Source: Cavia porcellus
Taxonomy: Eukaryota; Chordata; Mammalia; Rodentia; Caviidae
Direction of reading: 5' to 3'
Assembly: GCF_034190915.1 (NCBI RefSeq)
Contig: NW_026947489.1
Location: 58,466,001 to 58,530,000 of the forward strand
Length of the DNA: 64,000 nucleotides
Part shown: positions 32,216 to 43,918 of the stretch, in pieces
How positions within the stretch are numbered: position 1 is the first letter of the stretch
Layout of the letters: every line of letters starts with the position of its first letter
Position numbers and translations under genes: made by a program
The notes under the pieces: generated by a model
Databases searched by the model: none
What the model saw: the letters and a program-made list of their open reading frames with translations, nothing else
Told to the model about the DNA's origin: nothing

Positions 32216-33224
32216 CATCACAAATCTTTAAAAATAAGCTCTGAAAGGACTAGGGTGATCTGCAAGTAAATTAAGTGCCTGCTAAAGCAAACAACAATAT
32301 TCTGGAAAGACAGACAGTGAGAGCCATGGAGCCAAGAAGGCTGGATTCATCACAAGCAGCATATGCTGTGCTCTGCGCATGGATTCCTGGCTCTGAAAAT
32401 GCTCTCCAGTGTCAGTCACTGTGGCTGTCACTGACAGATGGCCCTCAGCATTCAGGTCCCTTGTGGGTGACCTCAGGGAATAGTGGGCTTGTCTCAGGCC
32501 ACTTCCGCTCTGGGCAGTTACAGCCAAGAGTCATTGGTCACAGCAGGAGAAGGTCTAAATCTGTGGCTTCAAAGTGGAAATCTCTGAGGAGCTACCCACT
32601 TGTACAGCTGGTAGTGGTACCAGCTGGTGCTGTCTGTGACTATGTGGCATCCTGATTCCATGTCCTCCTGACTTTCTTTTCTTTTCCTCGCATGGATGCT
32701 GATTCCAAGGTGTTCCCTAATAAATATCTCTATCTCCACCTCAGAGTCATAATCCAGGAGAATTCAACCCACTATCCCATAAATAAATCACTAGGGGTAA
32801 AGAAATACTAGCTTGTAACCCATAATTAGAAGAGGAACCAGAAATAGAGAAAAAAGGATGATTAGCTGCAATTAGAAGAAACAGACTTGAAAAAAGTGAT
32901 TGCTCAAGATTGAAAGGATAGCAGCAATGGAATGGGGAAAAAAATCTCATGGAGAAAATGGAAACTCAAATTGAATAAAGTGGAGATCATAAACTGAAAG
33001 GCACAACATATAAAATACATAGTTTTAATAACAGATTTAATACCACAGAGAATATAATGCTGATAAAGAAGGAAACCAGGCAGCCAAAACTTCAAAATGA
33101 GGCTCAGGAAGAAAACTGACTGAAGAAGAGTGTAGCAGACTCTCCATGTCCTTGAAACTTTCCCTGGATATTTTTCTTAGCATTTGGTGACACAGGGTAT
33201 TAAACATGGTCTGTTGCTATCAAG
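32216..33224. other. Unique DNA, no gene seen
   Basis: The plus-strand frame 32275-32655 (126 codons) has no domain and no supporting splice sites. A-rich sequence at 32800-33110 shows no repeat structure that I recognise. Confidence 0.5.
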
Positions 33225-33625
33225 GAGCGTCATGGTCTAAATGGAAAATGTCTCTCAAAAGCTCAAAAGTGTGCTTTGAAGATGACTGAATCGTGGGGGC
33301 CATGTACTCATACGTGGATTATGTGAGCTGATGAGTTCGTAGCTGATTTGTGTTTGGAGCTGGGATCTCGCTGGAGGTGATCACTGAGGCATGACCTGGA
33401 AGAGTGTATTCTACCCTGCCCTCTCTATTCTCTCTGTGCATCCTGGCTGCCATGGGTGGAGCAGCTTCCCTCTACTCTACCCTCCCATCATGCCCCTGTG
33501 CTATGCTGTGCCCCTTGGAGTCAACCAACCTTAGATGGACCCTCTGACATATGAGCCAAAATAAACCTTTCTTCCTTTAAATTTCAGGTGGCGTTTAGTG
33601 TCTATTTGTCCAAGCAATGGGAAAG
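33225..33625 (+). mobile_element. MaLR solo LTR
   Basis: The body carries 'ttgggggccatgtactcata'-type words ('cgtgggggccatgtac'). It ends with 'tatgagccaaaataaacctt', 'tcttcctttaaatttcaggt' and 'tgtccaagcaatggg', the MaLR polyadenylation region and 3' end. Confidence 0.75.
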
Positions 33626-34424
33626 TAGTTTGATGTGCCTCATATTGTTTGACATGAAGAACTTCATCATGTGGCAAGCTGGCAAGACCAAAGACCTGGC
33701 AAGAAGAGATCTCACTCGGAGTTCTAAACATGTCAGATGTAATATCTGATGTTTTGGGATTTTGAGGCGTGATTTGGAAGCAGCACTGGAACGAACAGCT
33801 TAGAATTCTAGATTTTTTTGTGTGTGTTCAGTCTACTTGTACATTGCCTTTGCGTTCGAACTGTTGTCCTGGAAACCTCTGAAGCAAATAGAGTGAAACT
33901 ACTTCTTAGCTTTCAGCAACAGAGTCCTTCTGCCCTATGGCTGAGCATGAGTCGGAACCACTCGAGGCTCCTCAATCACTGCAGGAGAAATGTCCTTGGG
34001 AAATGTCATGAGGAGAATCATACTTGTGCTACGTTTGTGGCTTCCTCTTCTCTGCAGTGATTCTGTGATAACAAATGTGCTTAAAAACTTACAGTGTATT
34101 GTTTTGAATTAATATTCATAGCATAAACAAATTCACATTTCAAATGAAATTTTTACAAAAACTCTCACGCTAGAATATCATATGAAGCACATATGGGACA
34201 ATGATTCTGTGTTTTAAAAAGTTGGTGTAGATAAAAATGCATTATTCATACCAACTCTTTCCATTGCTGTGAAACTGAAAATCATTTATGTGGCCAAGTC
34301 TGAATAAATTTGCACCTTGACAACTGTGATGTCTTCATCTAGCTTGAGGTGAAACATGGAAATTTCCTCTAATCCTTCAGAGTTCCACCTTTTCTTCTGA
34401 ACAGTCTTCCCATCTTTTCACTTG
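33626..34424. other. Unique DNA, no gene seen
   Basis: No gene or nameable repeat. Confidence 0.5.
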
Positions 34425-34580
34425 ATCTTTATAAATCTTTTATTTTTAAATTTTATTTAAAGAAAGACTAAACAAAACAGAAAATAGGTAGAAATAATAC
34501 ATACATTCAGAGAAAAAAATAAACACTAAGAAATCACTAGTTGATGTTTACATATTGTTGTTTTACAAATAGTTGTCTCC
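34425..34580 (-). mobile_element. L1/half-L1 3' end, short copy
   Basis: 'ttttaaattttatttaaaga', then 'aacactaagaaatcactagt', 'ttacatattgttgttttaca' and 'aatagttgtct' match the terminal ~150 bp of the minus-strand element at 43919 onward. It is heavily 5' truncated. Confidence 0.7.
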
Positions 34581-34814
34581 CTCACATCGATCATGAAGGT
34601 TTTCAAAGAGAAGTGTGGGTTAATTTATTTATTTTTTGTGTTTATTCTTTATATTTTGTGTTTTCTTTATTACTTTGTATTATATTACAATATTGCAATC
34701 ATTTTTGTATGAATATTTTTGGTTTGTGAATTGAATCACTTGAATTTCTGTTATTTCTTGTGGGGAAATTAACTTCAATATACAACCAAGGTATATACAT
34801 GCCTCTAGTCAACC

Positions 34815-35110
34815 TTACTAATACAGGAACAATTTACTGCTTCTGTTTGACATAGCTGAAACACCAGCACTGTGACTCTTGTGCTTTGGGGACATTATTA
34901 AAAGGGCTTCCTTCCTGGAAACATGGAAGGAAAGGGTGATTCGTGTCCCAGATGAGACACAATGGGTCAGTATCAGGTTCTGTCCACTCGTCAGAACAGT
35001 GTGCGATTTAAAACTTATGGATGGTATATTTCTGGAATTATCCATTTAATATTTTTAGCCCATGGTTGACTGCAGGTAATGAAACCATGGTAAGAGAGGA
35101 AACATAGAAA
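34815..35110 (+). mobile_element. Tigger/pogo-like DNA transposon relic
   Basis: 'aacttatggatggtatattt', 'ctggaattatccatttaata' and 'agcccatggttgactgcagg' followed by 'taatgaaaccatgg' resembles the terminal part of a human Tigger-type repeat (a 'ccgcggttgaccgcgg' tail, here decayed at its CpGs). The family assignment is from memory. Confidence 0.45.
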
Positions 35111-35723
35111 GGGTGACTCAGGCCCTCTAAGTCATGACATGCCCACATGGTTCTCCAGCCTCCACAGGATGGGCACCGTTACACATCCCCAGCTGTGTTC
35201 TTCACAATAACAGTTACCTCCAAATCCCTGGAAGGGGCAGTGAGAGAGTTTGCTTTGGGCCGAGAAAGCCTACAGTTTGTCCACATACTGAGGGCTCAGC
35301 TGCTTTCTCTTGTTTCAAAACACTGGGTGATCAGACCTTATTCTGCAGGAATCTTTGATGTGGTCTGTCCTGCAACTCTGGTCAGTCTCTCTGCCTGTTC
35401 TGCCTGCAGACCACAGCCTGAGCTCTTACAGGACAGGCCAAGGATGCTTCTCCTGTGCCTCCTGCCTGTTGCCCAAGACTCTCAGTCCCAGGAAATGCAC
35501 CTGACCTTGCAACACCAACAGTGTGAATGGAAGCCTTACAGCTGATTTGCTAACAGGTCACTCAGAACAGCACCTTCTGTGTGTCCCCTGACTCATCAGG
35601 AGTCTTGCAAACACTGAAAGGGTATTTCAGGGATATGGTGGCCTGGTTTTTTCCAGGGATGATATAGGTCAATATTTCTTGACTAAATGAAATTTATAGA
35701 CACTGGTAAAAGAGCAATGGAAA
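35111..35723. other. Unique DNA, no gene seen
   Basis: The plus-strand frame 35147-35545 (132 codons) lacks a recognisable domain and has no splice support. Confidence 0.5.
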
Positions 35724-35765
35724 CATCAAATGAAAGAATAGAGCCATTTCATCAAATGAAAGAAT
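35724..35765. repeat. 26 bp tandem duplication beside a B1
   Basis: CATCAAATGAAAGAAT occurs at 35724 and again at 35750, both on the left of the B1. It is a small local duplication and not a pair of target-site repeats around the SINE. Confidence 0.7.
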
Positions 35766-35900
35766 GGTGCATGCCTGTAATTCTAGCACTCAGGAGGCTG
35801 AGGCAGGAGGATTGTTACGAGTTTGAGACCAGCCTGGGCTACAAAGTGAGCTCAAGGCCACCCTGAACTGCTAGTGAGAACTTGTCACAAAAAAAAAAAT
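35766..35900 (+). mobile_element. B1-type SINE
   Basis: 'ggtgcatgcctgtaattcta', 'gcactcaggaggctgaggca', 'gagtttgagaccagcctggg', 'ctacaaagtgagctcaaggc', then a 12 A tail. It is a good full-length 7SL-derived copy. Confidence 0.92.
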
Positions 35901-37454
35901 AGTTTTTAAACAATTTTCCAAGTTCTAAAATATGATGCAATTCAAATAATGATTTCACTGAAGAATTTCTTTAGTCTCTAAAATTAAACATTCTGTATGA
36001 CATCACAGATCACAAGATGTCAAAATCACTGAGCATACTTCCCTCACGTAAGACCAGTGCATCTTTACGGGTCTTAGAGAAAGTTGTTGTTAGGGAAAAT
36101 CATGTCAGGGAGCAGACAAAGCTCTGGTGCTGAGATTACCATGTGTCTCAACTCCTTGGCAGCTGGGAACCTCTCCCCAGCATCCCCTGCAATGGGTGAG
36201 CTTCAACCAGTGGGCTGTGAATGGATTTGATGTGTATAACTTCCTGGCCTGGCCTGTCCCCTATCCAGGGCAGTCCTTTCTGTTCATTTACCTTCCCAAG
36301 TGAACCAGGAAACCATGAGTGAAAAGAGGAAGAGAGAGAGAATGGAAGGGCTCTTGATTCCTAAGTGATGACTTGGACAATTGTCTCTCCATGATCAGCA
36401 ATTTATTTTGGACTTTGTTTGTGAGAGAAGCCACCGTGATTTCATGAAAAGCCTTTTGCAGCAGCAGGTGTTCCATTACTGACACAGGGTCCTCTAGAGT
36501 CACTGCGAGATGTGCATTCCAAGCACGTAGGATGTGAGGGATTTGAAGCCCTTCATGCAGGATTTGTCCTTGTTGCAGACTTCATGATAAGGGTACAGGA
36601 TGACCTCTGGTTGGCAGCTTTCCCAAGTACTTTACCCCTTGCCTGGGTTCACCCATCTCTGCACCTATTCTCATCTCCTGGGGTCCAGGTTCTTTGGTAA
36701 CTCAGCATATATCTTAGATTGCATTAGAAAGAGAAATCCTAAAGAAATGAAATTTATCTCTGGCCAGTGGGCAGAGTTTGCAGAAATCTTCTAAAATGAA
36801 ATTGTCTGATATTACTTCTCTAGGCCTTGGGCAAATGGATAGATGGGGGAGATTTGATTTCCTCTTAAAATATGACCCGAGTCCCTGCTCCTCATAGGGT
36901 GCTGCTGAAGGACAAGGGGCTAACTGGGATTCAGGTGTCACTCTGTTGGCTTTCTCCCTTTCCTGGTGTTCTCATTTTCTTCTGCATCCTGGAGTGAGGA
37001 TCCTCCTGCTGTCACTCTGTGGGGCTGGGTGCCTCCTTGAAGCTCCCCCACTAGTCTAAGCCTCTGATGATGTACCCCCCAAACTTTTGGGGGGTCCAGG
37101 CCTGGGATCCTTCCCTATGCTTCAGAGTCCTTGTGTACACTCGACTGTGTCAAAGGATTCAGTGACTGTAGCAAATAGGCAAACATGTGACTGTGCTCTG
37201 GTGTCTCGGGGTTCTTTCTACGACCTCAATGACAACAAGGACCAAATGCACTGTAGTGGTCCTCATTTCTGGATCCTGGGCATGTGCCCAGGTGGGGTTC
37301 TGAGGCCTTTTGGAAAAGATCCGCAGTAGCTTAGCTGTGACCCCTATGGCTTCTGTTTGGATTTCTGCTTTGAATTTACTTTGTTTTTCTGTCCTATGGG
37401 CACTGGAACCTCTGGCATGAAGAGTGCTTTGGAGACAGCCCAAGTTCTGGGTGT
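35901..37454. other. Unique DNA, no gene seen
   Basis: About 1.5 kb without a nameable repeat or credible exon. Confidence 0.5.
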
Positions 37455-37565
37455 GGGGGGAGGATTTGAAGGGAGTCAGGTAGGCCTGCACCCTGGTCCT
37501 GCCACTAACTGGCTGTGTGTCTTCTGGCAGCTGCTGGTCTCTGGACCTTCTTTTTACTTCCCAGC
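37455..37565 (+). mobile_element. MIR SINE relic
   Basis: 'ctggtcctgccactaactgg' and 'ctgtgtgtcttctggcagct' match the MIR core ('tgccacttactagctgtgtgacc'). It is an ancient tRNA-derived SINE. Confidence 0.6.
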
Positions 37566-38079
37566 TTGGTGGTGGCTTCTCAGGGTTTGCTGGTCTGTGG
37601 ACCCGGTTTACTGCTATGTGCTTAGGGGCTGCTGAACCCATAGGCTCACCCCACCCCTGTTCCTACTTTCTATCACATTATCCTCCTTTCTATCTGGGTT
37701 GTAACATGAAATAGATGACTTTAATATGGTCGCCATGATGTTTGAAATTTCGAGTAGTTAAAATCGTGTCAAACACAAATCTTTATTTTTCATTTGATAT
37801 TAAAAAAATACAGCCACAATTTCCCCTACTTTTCTTTTGGTTTCAACCTGCTATTATTGTTGAAAATGGGAAGAAATAGGCTGAGCTCAGCCTTCCTTGG
37901 TAAAGCTTGGGCAGCTTGGTCCAGGGCCAGTGTCCATTGCTGCCTCCACCCTACCATGGTAATGTGAGTCGCGGGAACGCTGCTCAAACAACCAAGCTGC
38001 CCAGATTTGTTTTCCTCTGGGAAGCCTCGTGAATGATGAATTGCCATGATGGGTGAAAATAATACCACGCATAGCTAGC
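37566..38079. other. Unique DNA, no gene seen
   Basis: Ordinary sequence leading into the CpG-rich patch. Confidence 0.5.
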
Positions 38080-38335
38080 TCCTCGAGCTTGGGTGACAAC
38101 ACAGCATCTTGCAAACGTCAGCTTGCTTTGGGCAGGACCCGGCTGAGCTCACACCGCCCACAAGGTGGCGCGGGAGCTGCAGTGATGACAGAAGAGCGCG
38201 GGTGGAGAGGGAGAGGAGAGGCCAGAAGGGGAAGCCTCTGAGAGCCCCCGGAGCACCGCGCAGGCAGGCGCTTCTATGTGTCTGGTCTGTGGGTGCTTCA
38301 AGATCCTCGCTCTCGGGGGTGCACCTGCCTTTTTC
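38080..38335. promoter_or_regulatory. Small CpG-rich patch, candidate promoter or insulator
   Basis: By eye about 17 CpG dinucleotides fall in 250 bp, in DNA that is otherwise CpG-poor. They include 'gacccggctgagc', 'agagcgcgggtgg', 'gagcaccgcgcaggc' and 'gctctcgggg'. It contains a CTCF-like motif at 38158 and no transposon signature. I see no TATA box and no adjacent first exon. Confidence 0.4.
38158..38172 (+). promoter_or_regulatory. CTCF-like motif
   Basis: CCACAAGGTGGCGCG agrees with the CTCF core (CCASYAGRKGGCRSY) at 13 of 15 positions, inside the CpG-rich patch. Confidence 0.45.
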
Positions 38336-38539
38336 TTCTGCAAGAGCGAGCTCTCTACTGCTTCCCTGATAAAGGCAGGGCAAGGGTTTAAATCCTTAGT
38401 GTGTTCACTGAACCCCTGCACTCCAGTATGCACTGAGTTTTATGTTTCAGCTCTTGCAGACCTGAGGAATGAGGGAAGTACCTGTGAGCCAATCACATGT
38501 TCAGCAAAGGGCTTGTATCTAGAGTACGTAGCTTTATTT

Positions 38540-38965
38540 TTCAATTTTTAATATGTTTGCAATACCTAATAATTACATTCATCACATGGAGTTGGTACAT
38601 GTCCATTACACATTTTAGTCTTTCTAGGTCCCCTTTCTTCCCTCTCCCTCCCCTTCTATTTCTTGATCACCTTCCCATTTGTAAATGATCTTTCTCTCTA
38701 TTTCCTATTGGCTACCTTTTACTATGCTCTTTAATTATACCTTGGATTTCTCGTGTAAGTGAAACCATGCAGTATTTAAGCTGTATCTGGTTTATTTTAC
38801 TTGATGTTATGGTCTCAAGGTGCATCTGTTTTCCTACAGATGATTCAAGCTTATTCTTTTGTAGCAGAGTAGTCCCCTTTGTGTAAATAGCACACCTTCT
38901 ATAGCCATTCATCTGTTGAAGGACATTGTTAGGACATTTCTAAGATTTACTTGTTATGAATTGTG
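38540..38965 (-). mobile_element. Old L1 3' region
   Basis: 'ttcttccctctccctcccct', 'cttggatttctcgtgtaagt', 'ctcaaggtgcatctgttttc' and 'tagccattcatctgttgaag' are the reverse complement of an L1 ORF2 end/3' UTR. It is the same old family as at 27.2/28.2 and 51.1 kb. Confidence 0.8.
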
Positions 38966-39034
38966 CTGCCATCAACATGGGAATCCCTCTAATACGATGT
39001 CTTTTAACTGTTTTGGGATATCTATTTAGAACAT

Positions 39035-39600
39035 ATATCTACCTCTCAAAACTAAAAAACCACAATCCCATTAGAAAATGAACAAAACATGAACTCATGT
39101 TTTCCCCCATGGAAAGATATTCAACTTCACTAGTCACTAAAACCACAATGAGATATTGCAAGTGTGCTTGTTAGAATAGATACAATAAAAATTAGTGATG
39201 ATAGCAAATGCTGGCTAAGCATGCAGACTCGTTCCTCACACCCTGCTGGTAGGAAGATAAGCTCTGAAAAACAGCTTGGTTTCCTCTTAAAATAAAAAGC
39301 GGCTTTGCCACACACACTGGCAATTGCACTCTTGAGCATTTACACTAGAGAAACAAAAATATATTTTTAGGCAGCAACTTGTATGGGAATGTTAATAGCA
39401 GTTTCATCCACAATAGCCCCAGACTAAAAACTACCAAATATTCTGTAATGGATGTAAGTTAAGCAGAATGGTTCAGCACTGTGGGGTGGAATTCAGTAAT
39501 AAATGGGAACAAACTATTGTTACCTGCAGTAGTTTAATGATTTTTACCTGGAAAAAAACAACTTCAAAAGGATATATACTGCAAAATTTAAAAATATGAT
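39035..39600 (+). mobile_element. Old L1 ORF2 end and 3' UTR
   Basis: 'aaaccacaatgagatattgc', 'accctgctggtaggaagata', 'gcaattgcactcttgagcat' and 'cagtttcatccacaatagcc' follow the end of L1 ORF2. It converges with the minus-strand L1 on its left, so the pair may be one 5'-inverted insertion. Confidence 0.8.
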
Positions 39601-40031
39601 TACAAATATTGAAAAGAATTACAAACATCAAGACAAATGGTATACAGAAGAGCAGCCAGGAATGGGGGGCACAGGTGTGGCCACACAAGGTAGCATGTGG
39701 GAGATGCAGGTAACAATTCTGATTGTGGTGACAGAACTATATAAGATAGATGGTCAGACATGCACAACCACAACAGATGAGTTCATTGTGTAACCTATGG
39801 GACCTAAATCGGCCCTGAGGGATCTCACCATCAGTTTCCTGGCTGTGATATGGTGGTGTCCATGGGTGAGACAGTACCATTGGTAAAGGGTTTGTAAGGC
39901 CTCCTTGTATTCCTTTTAGCTTCTTACAAATCTCTTTCTAAACTTGTGTATGTCCACGGTATAGAACATAATGCTCTGATCTAGGTAATGAAAGAAGTAC
40001 AACAGCCTATTAGCACACCCGTCCTTCACAG
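39601..40031. other. L1-adjacent unique DNA
   Basis: No gene. The first ~200 bp may still belong to the L1 3' UTR. Confidence 0.4.

Positions 40032-40076
<45 letters not shown>
40032..40076. repeat. (TG)n microsatellite
   Basis: About 22 uninterrupted GT dinucleotides, likely to be polymorphic and able to form Z-DNA. Confidence 0.95.
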
Positions 40077-40077
<1 letters not shown>

Positions 40078-40224
40078 TATCTAAAATCCTTTCTCAGCAC
40101 ACTTCCAGGATGCCCTGTAGTATCATTTACCGCAGCTCCTGTGCCGTGCGCAAGATCTAGTCTTATTCTTCCTACACAACTGTAACTTTTCTTCTACTTA
40201 GACCTGTGAATCTTTTGGAAAGAA

Positions 40225-40512
40225 CAACTGGGATGGGTGAAAGGAGAAAAGAAAAAAGAGGAAAAATATATACATGCACACATGATAGCTAGGGTAATTG
40301 TACTATTCCTTTTAGTAGTTCATTGAAAAAAATAGTGCTTGTATTGTTTAATCAATTTTGTGTGCCTATGTCTGGTAATTTGAGTAACTATTTTGAAGAG
40401 AACAATATGCAAAATAATAATCATTGTCAATTTCCTATCATCTTATTTTGAAATTTTGTATTGTTTTTATTGCTTTTTTATTCTCTTTAAAATAAAGAAA
40501 AACAAAAAATAC
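40225..40512 (+). mobile_element. L1/half-L1 3' end
   Basis: 'gcttgtattgtttaatcaat', 'gtcaatttcctatcatctta', 'ttttgaaattttgtattgtt' and an end 'ctctttaaaataaagaaaaa' match the 3' units seen at 2975-3385 and 27369-27850 (other strand). Confidence 0.75.
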
Positions 40513-40569
40513 ACACTGGATTCTGAAGTGCAATGGAGACAAAAAAAAAAAAGAAGAAGAAAAGAAAAC

Positions 40570-40765
40570 AGGTTCACCCCCAAATTATGGAACAGTGGAA
40601 AGCACACTGCACTATCAAGGCCTCTGTGTCTTTTCCAGCAGGGTGATCTTGGTTAGTGTAGCTGGATCTAAGTTTGTACTAGAGGATTGTAAGTGCTTCT
40701 CTGTGTCATAGTGCTCAGAGCAAATTAAGTGCTCAATAAATGTTAGCTCTTCCTATGGTTGATAG
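40570..40765 (+). mobile_element. MIR SINE
   Basis: 'gaacagtggaaagcacactg' at the start and 'agtgctcagagcaaattaag', 'tgctcaataaatgttagctc' at the end fit a nearly full-length MIR. Confidence 0.7.
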
Positions 40766-40789
40766 CAGTCCACCAAATAATTCAAAACA

Positions 40790-40965
40790 ATCAGAGCAGG
40801 GAATTTTAAATGATCCAAAGACAGAGAATAAGTATCTGTGGTCCATCAGTTACCCTGATTTGATCCTTATACATTTTTACATGTACTGAAATGTCATATT
40901 ATAACATAAATATGTATAATTACCATGTTTCAATTAAAATACATAAAATGTTAGTTCTTTCCATG
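40790..40965 (+). mobile_element. Old L1M 3' end
   Basis: 'gttaccctgatttgatcctt', then 'acatgtactgaaatgtcata' and 'tttcaattaaaatacataaa' are the last ~150 bp of an ancient L1 3' UTR. Confidence 0.7.
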
Positions 40966-41263
40966 ATTTTAAGTCCTAATCATTGCATTAATGTAAACTA
41001 GTACATCCAGGGTGAAAAGCACTGGTTGTCTTTACAGAGAAGCAGATCATGCTTTTAGCTTTTGATATTCGACAGACTATTTGAAAGTCCCCTAGTCAAG
41101 GGTCATTTGTCTCTAGAAACCATTGGCCAGGCTGCTGACATGTGTGTATGTGTATGTGTGTATGTACATTTGGATACAGGAAAAATGTTTACTCACTAGA
41201 AATTTACCTTATGAGTAGTTAGAACAAAGATAACTTTCAATGTCTTATCACTTGTTTCTACAG
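40966..41263. other. Unique DNA upstream of the candidate exon
   Basis: No repeat is recognised. It includes a short (TGTA)n-like run near 41145-41165 and a pyrimidine-rich acceptor tract just before 41264. Confidence 0.45.
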
Positions 41264-41366
41264 GGCACCCATCAAGGATTCTTGCAGGTCACCAAGTGAC
41301 CATTGCAATAGAACTTACTTATCTGTGCACATTGAGCCCATTGATACATTTCTGGAAGACTCTCAG
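41264..41366 (+). CDS. Candidate internal exon, gene unknown
   Basis: A 103 bp segment sits between a good acceptor ('cacttgtttctacag' before 41264) and a good donor (CAG|gtgagc after 41366). One frame (one leading base, then 34 codons) is open throughout. It encodes a hydrophilic stretch with two cysteines and an N-glycosylation site (N-R-T), ending H-I-E-P-I-D-T-F-L-E-D-S-Q, as in an extracellular domain. A second frame is also open and the third has a stop. No neighbouring exon was found and I do not recognise the protein. If real, the window lies in an intron of a plus-strand gene. Chance splice-like signals remain possible. Confidence 0.35.
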
Positions 41367-41524
41367 GTGAGCAATAGCTTTTAATATGTCATTTGGCAAC
41401 ATTTTGATAATGTTTGAAAAATTAGATGGATATTAAGGTGGTGTGGTTTTCACTGTATATCAACATTAGCTGGTATTTTAGTCCTTTGCTATTGCTATAA
41501 CAAAATACCAGAGGCTGGGAATTT

Positions 41525-41552
41525 TGTTTTTATTTTTATTTAAAAATATTAA
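41525..41552 (-). mobile_element. 3' tail of an old L1 fragment, left part
   Basis: 'tgtttttatttttatttaaa' is the tail of a minus-strand, 5'-truncated old L1 whose other part lies at 51066-51276. Later insertions separated the two. Confidence 0.6.
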
Positions 41553-42614
41553 CCCAGGTGAGCCATGCTGGAGGACAGAGATCCCTCCCATTACCTCTTC
41601 ACCACTGCAGGAATCCAGGTGAGCTGTGCCAGGGGTGGGTGGCCCCTCTCCTTGCTATTGCCACTACTGAGGTAAACTGCTTGGGAAGGCCTGGAGATCA
41701 GAAGGAACAACAGAAACACAGCGAGGTCCCAACGAGGTGCACAGGATGCACAGGTGAGACTAGCGATGTGAAAAGTCCACAGTAACAATAATGATACAAA
41801 GCAACAGGTGACTGAGGTCTCCATGGGACCAGCAATCAGCTTGGGAAGAACCCAGGACTCAATAACTGGTCTTTTCTCTCAATTTTTTTCTTTCTTTTCT
41901 AAACTGGGGAGAACGCCAACCACAAAAAAGTAATCCTACCCCACAAACCCAGAGAGCAAGCTCAGATACTTCCTCGAATACTCCTTTTTCTTTCGTTTCT
42001 AATTCCTTCTGCAGTTTCCCAAACCTTGCAAATCATCTTTTCTCCACCAGACTTGCTTCTATTTCCTTTCCAATTACTTTTGTTTTGTAAACCATCCTCC
42101 CTAAATTTCCCCACCAAAGGGTAAAAACTCTCTACTAAAAGGAAAACACTTTGCCTGCAAACTCCTAATTTATGATCAGTTCTGTTATATAACTATAGAC
42201 ACTGCTCCTGTGATCTAAAGTACAAAGTCAATAGTTACCACAGTTTGTCAGTTTCTAAATTGTGCTTGATGCTATCATGATTGCTAATTTTACTACTTTA
42301 GCTAGAATGTCATATCTGTTGTAATCAATTGTTCTCCATTCTGTAACAATATTGGGAAGCTCTGGAGTAATAACCTCACCAATCTTATATCACAAGACCA
42401 GAGACTGAGGCAAACAGATACTAACATCCTACTCTTAATTAATTGGGAGGGTAGGACCTTATAACAAACACAAACCAAGAATTTCTTACACTCAGAACAC
42501 AACCTGAAGAAAAGACTTTTCCTAGAGAGGCCTGATACAAGTGATATAGCTACCTACTAAAAAAACCCACAAGGATCATCATAGAAAACAAAATAAAAAG
42601 CTTTTGAAATAAAA
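41553..42614 (+). mobile_element. L1 5' UTR with monomer-like repeats
   Basis: 'aggtgagccatgctggagga' and the similar 'aggtgagctgtgccaggggt' about 60 bp apart suggest a repeated promoter region. It is followed by ORF1 of the same element. The minus-strand L1 at 50640-51065 has similarly built monomers. The exact 5' boundary is not visible. Confidence 0.55.
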
Positions 42615-43585
42615 ATGATGACACAGAAAAGAAAGTGCAATATCAGACCTCCAGCCTATCCAGAACAAATCCAGGAGACATTGACACAGAATAAACTAGA
42701 AGACACACATCTGAAATTTCTCAAAAATAGCAACTGAAGCAAAGAGACAAATCCATGAAGCTACAGAAGAAATGAGATCACAGATAATCTCTCAGGTAAA
42801 AAATGAAATGTCAACATTTATTAAGGAATTTCTTAAGAAATCTAGAGTAGAGATTGATAAAAATTAGATGATGAGAAGAAGAAGAGGGAAATGAATGATC
42901 TATATGGGAAAGAAATAGAATGCATGAAGTGGATTCAAATAGATGTTCAGGAAATTGAAAATTCCACTGAAAGGTGGCAAAACCACAGGAATGAAACTGA
43001 AGACAGACTTTCAGACCTTGAACAGGACAGGATAATGACTAGAAAATAGCAAAAGATCAGGAAATAAGAATTCAACAGTGGCAAGGTGATGCAAAGAAAA
43101 ATAATATAAGAATAATTGTCAGTGACGAAGCAGGAGCCAACATGAATGACATAAAAACTATTTGCAGAAGTAATAGCAAAAAATTTCCCATGCATGAGAA
43201 AAGAATCTGATACAAGATAAGTGATGCATATAGAACTCCAGTTAGCCATAATAAAAATAAATCCACACCCAGACATATAATAATCAAATCCTAGAAATTC
43301 AGCATAAGAACAAAATATTAAAAGCTGTTGGAGAAAAGAAACAGCTCACCCATTAAGGAAAGATCATCACAATCACGGCAGACTTCTCATCACAAACCCT
43401 CAAGTCAAGAAGAGTGTGGAGTGAAGTGCTTCAATGAAAACAACTTGCAACCCAGATTGAAAAACCCTTTTGAACTATCTTTCAAAATTAATGAAGAAAT
43501 AAGATACTTCCATGACAAAGAATAACTGAAAAATTCATGACCACCAAACCAATACTACAAAGAGTACAGAAAGATATTTTAGGCT
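42615..43585 (+). pseudogene. L1 ORF1 (degraded)
   Basis: ORF1 encodes the RNA-binding trimeric chaperone of L1. An initiation region near 42615 ('aaaaatgatgacacag') is followed by a helical, charged coiled-coil part (about 42770-43060). A C-terminal part follows, where 'aacaacttgcaacccagatt' and 'tcaaaattaatgaagaaata' parallel the ORF1 C-terminus of the half-L1. Several frameshifts and stops break it. It is more decayed than the ORF1 at 45290-46306. Confidence 0.7.
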
Positions 43586-43905
43586 GAGAAAAAATGAACA
43601 CAATTCCCAGAACAATGATACAAAGAAACCATCAAGCAGGGCATGTAGTTAAACGGAGGAAAAGCAGGGAACCTACAGCAGGAAAATAACATGATAAAGA
43701 TAAGCCAATGCATATCAACTATTACCATCAATGTAAATGGCCTCAATTAACCAATCAAAAGAAACAGATGGGAAGAACGGATCAAGAAACAGGATTTAAC
43801 AATGTATTGTATACAAGAAACACATTTAACTCGAAAGAAAATCCATAGACTAAAATTCAAGGGATGTACAATAGGAACAATAGGAACCCAGATAAAAGCA
43901 GGGGT

Positions 43906-43918
43906 AGCTATTCTGTTT
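43906..43918. repeat. Target-site duplication, left copy
   Basis: AGCTATTCTGTTT, identical to 47056-47068. It lies exactly at the interruption of the host L1 frame. Confidence 0.95.

Noticed and set aside
35724..35765. Target-site duplication of the B1 at 35766
   Set aside because: Both copies of the repeat lie on the same side of the SINE, so it is a local duplication.
37159..37641. 160-codon minus frame
   Set aside because: It overlaps a MIR relic and has no recognisable protein features.
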